Shown here piece by piece: positions 20,821-22,878 of a stretch of 22,878 nucleotides of DNA. Numbering within the stretch: position 1 is the first letter of the stretch; each line of letters starts with the position of its first letter. The stretch covers positions 1 to 22,878 of the forward strand of contig CAZGCB010000035.1 in NCBI GenBank assembly GCA_964524065.1. The letters run 5' to 3'. The notes beneath the pieces are model-generated. The model had not been told where the DNA came from. It saw only the letters and a program-made list of their open reading frames with translations, and did no database searches. The position numbers were made by a program, and so were the translations under genes. Source of the DNA: CAZADA01 sp964524065. Lineage in GTDB: Bacteria; Pseudomonadota; Alphaproteobacteria; Caulobacterales; Maricaulaceae.

Positions 20821-22878
20821 ATGGATACGCTTGTGCTTCTGGCGCTGGCCGCTGGAGTTCTGGGGGTGGCGTATGGCGCCCTGCAAATTCGCATGCTGCT
20901 GGCCGCCAGCGCCGGGGACGCGAAAATGCAGGAGGTGGCCACCGCCATCCAAGAGGGCGCGGACGCGTATCTGAAACGCCAATACACCACCATCGCCATG
21001 GTAGGCGCGGCGGTCTTGGTCGTGGTGTTTTTCTTCCTCGGATGGGAGACGGCGCTCGGCTTTTTGCTGGGCGCGGCGCTGTCCGGCGCGGCTGGCTTTA
21101 TCGGCATGCTGGTGTCGGTGCGGGCGAATGTGCGCACCACCGAAGCCTCCAAAAAAGGCTTGGCGGAGGGCCTACACATCGCGTTCCGCTCTGGCGCCGT
21201 CACGGGCATGTTGGTGGCGGGCCTCGCACTGCTCGGCTTGGCTGGCTATTACGCCTTCCTCACCAGCGCCATGGGCTTGGAGCCTGGCGATCGCAAGGTG
21301 ATCGACGCGCTTGTGGGCCTCAGCTTCGGCGCCTCGTTGATTTCGATTTTCGCGCGCTTGGGCGGCGGCATCTTCACCAAGGGCGCCGATGTCGGTGGCG
21401 ACATGGTGGGCAAGGTTGAAGCCGGCATTCCCGAGGATGATCCGCGCAACGCCGCCACCATCGCCGACAATGTGGGCGATAATGTCGGGGACTGCGCCGG
21501 CATGGCCGCCGATTTGTTCGAAACCTATGTGGTGACCATCGCCGCCACCATGGTGCTGGCCTCCATCTTCTTCCGCGATCTCATCGCCGGCGGCGATGTG
21601 GGCGTGATGACGCTGCCGCTCTTGATCGCCGGCGGCTGCATCCTGGCGTCCATTGCGGGTGTCTATTTCGTGCGTCTGGGCAAGTCGAACCAGGTGATGC
21701 CGGCCCTCTATAAGGGCTTTATCGCCACGGCGGTCATCTCCATTCCGATCCTGTATTTCGCGGTGGAAGCCACCATTGGCGTCGGTGGTCAAATCGAAAC
21801 CGATGCAGGCCTCACCATGACGGGCATGGACCTGTTTATTTGCGGGCTGATCGGCCTGGCGGTCACCGGCGCGATCGTGTGGATCACCGAATACTATACC
21901 GGCACGGACTTCCGGCCTGTGAAGTCGGTGGCGCAGGCTTCTGTCTCCGGCCATGGCACGAATGTGATCCAAGGCTTGGCGGTGTCGCTGGAGTCCACCG
22001 CGTTGCCGGCGCTGATCATCATCACCGGCATCATCTCCACCTTCAGCTTGGCCGGCCTTTATGGCGTCGCGATTGCGGTGACGACCATGCTGGCGCTCGC
22101 GGGCATGGTGGTGGCGCTCGACGCTTTCGGCCCGGTGACGGACAATGCCGGCGGCATCGCGGAGATGGCCGGCCTGCCCAGCGAGGTGCGCGACACCACG
22201 GACACGCTGGATGCGGTGGGCAACACCACCAAGGCCGTGACCAAGGGCTACGCAATCGGTTCAGCGGGCTTGGGCGCGTTGGTGCTGTTTGCGGCTTATA
22301 CCGAGGACATCAAATTCTTCTCCGCCACGGCGGAGCCGGGCAGCTTCTTCGATGGCGTGAATGTCGATTTCGCCCTGTCCAACCCCTATGTGATTGTCGG
22401 GCTGTTCTTTGGCGGCCTGCTGCCGTTCTTGTTTGGCGGCATGTCCATGATGGCCGTGGGCCGCGCCGCCCAAGCGGTGGTGGATGAAGTCCGCCGACAG
22501 TTCAAAAACGATCCCGGCATCATGGCCGGCACCAGCAAGCCCGATTACGGCAAGGCCGTGGACATGCTGACCACGGCCGCGATCAAGGAGATGATCACGC
22601 CGTCAATGTTGCCGGTTTTGTCGCCGATCGTGCTGTTCTTTGCGATCAACGCGGTGGCCGGCAAAGAGCAAGCCTTGGCGGCCGTGGGCGCCATGCTGCT
22701 GGGCGTGATCGTGACGGGTCTCTTCGTCGCCATCTCCATGACGTCGGGCGGCGGCGCCTGGGACAACGCGATGAAGTCCTTCGAAGACGGCTTTGTCGAT
22801 CGCGATGGCGTCAAGCATTTGAAGGGCTCTGACGCGCACAAGGCGGCGGGCACCGGCGACACGGTCGGCGATCCCTAT
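20821..22878 (+). CDS. hppA: K+-independent H+-translocating membrane pyrophosphatase (3' end outside window)
   Basis: HppA hydrolyses cytoplasmic pyrophosphate and pumps protons across the inner membrane. The frame runs open from ATG 20821 to the window end (686 codons); about 30 C-terminal residues are missing, as the visible end GDTVGDPY precedes the last membrane helix. The substrate-binding signature GGDMVGKVEAGIPEDDPRN then ADNVGDNVGDCAGMAADLFE spans about residues 192-234, and a second DNAGGIAEMAG site is at 441-451. Lys471 and Thr474 (GNTTKAVTKGYAIG) are the residues that mark the K+-independent class; K+-dependent enzymes have Ala at the first position. Many membrane helices are visible. 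GGGGAGG (20805-20811) is well placed for this ATG. Confidence 0.97.
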   Translation, partial: MDTLVLLALAAGVLGVAYGALQIRMLLAASAGDAKMQEVATAIQEGADAYLKRQYTTIAMVGAAVLVVVFFFLGWETALGFLLGAALSGAAGFIGMLVSVRANVRTTEASKKGLAEGLHIAFRSGAVTGMLVAGLALLGLAGYYAFLTSAMGLEPGDRKVIDALVGLSFGASLISIFARLGGGIFTKGADVGGDMVGKVEAGIPEDDPRNAATIADNVGDNVGDCAGMAADLFETYVVTIAATMVLASIFFRDLIAGGDVGVMTLPLLIAGGCILASIAGVYFVRLGKSNQVMPALYKGFIATAVISIPILYFAVEATIGVGGQIETDAGLTMTGMDLFICGLIGLAVTGAIVWITEYYTGTDFRPVKSVAQASVSGHGTNVIQGLAVSLESTALPALIIITGIISTFSLAGLYGVAIAVTTMLALAGMVVALDAFGPVTDNAGGIAEMAGLPSEVRDTTDTLDAVGNTTKAVTKGYAIGSAGLGALVLFAAYTEDIKFFSATAEPGSFFDGVNVDFALSNPYVIVGLFFGGLLPFLFGGMSMMAVGRAAQAVVDEVRRQFKNDPGIMAGTSKPDYGKAVDMLTTAAIKEMITPSMLPVLSPIVLFFAINAVAGKEQALAAVGAMLLGVIVTGLFVAISMTSGGGAWDNAMKSFEDGFVDRDGVKHLKGSDAHKAAGTGDTVGDPY

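Overview
This window looks like chromosomal DNA from a flagellated alphaproteobacterium. It is GC-rich. The order flgF-flgG-flgA-flgH and several -10 elements close to the Caulobacter housekeeping consensus (GCTANAWC) point to a Caulobacterales/Hyphomonadaceae/Maricaulaceae-like or Parvularculaceae-like organism. Sequence alone does not settle the genus. No RNA genes, insertion sequences, CRISPR arrays or prophage genes were seen, and no gap between genes exceeds about 235 bases.

Layout. (1) 1-1774: two unrecognised exported proteins on the + strand. The first gene has an in-frame amber codon directly after a lipoprotein signal peptide and lipobox. (2) 1986-10895: flagellar block one. fliI (+) has a long acidic C-terminal tail and converges stop-on-stop with a minus-strand mot operon (periplasmic helical-repeat MotC-like protein, motA, motB). 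A divergent + operon follows: flgF, flgG, flgA, flgH, flgL. (3) 10931-12667: a soluble PAS chemoreceptor on the minus strand. It has two tandem FixL-like PAS domains that keep the haem-ligand His and the signalling Arg, two further PAS domains, and an unusually short methyl-accepting signalling hairpin. (4) 12776-15990: minus-strand operon flgE, flgK and a FliL-family gene. (5) 16226-20585: + strand operon ribE, a ribB fused to a dead GTP cyclohydrolase II domain (RibBX type), ribH, nusB, thiL and a small exported protein with a FliL-like pattern. The genes overlap or nearly touch; ribE appears to be leaderless. (6) 20821-end: hppA, a membrane pyrophosphatase with the residues of the K+-independent H+-pumping class, cut by the window end. 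Its leader carries a terminator-like hairpin that competes with an upstream hairpin just before the ribosome binding site.

How it fits together. Blocks 2-4 encode export ATPase (FliI), stator (MotA/B with MotC-like helper), distal rod (FlgF/G), P-ring chaperone (FlgA), L ring (FlgH), hook (FlgE), hook-filament junction (FlgK/L), a FliL-like stator-associated protein and a chemoreceptor. The most interesting non-coding signal is a pair of sequence blocks, 46-47 bases apart, found in the same arrangement upstream of the mot operon and the flgE operon; it may be a shared flagellar promoter and activator site. Blocks 5-6 are housekeeping: riboflavin and thiamine cofactor synthesis, transcription antitermination and pyrophosphate-driven proton pumping.
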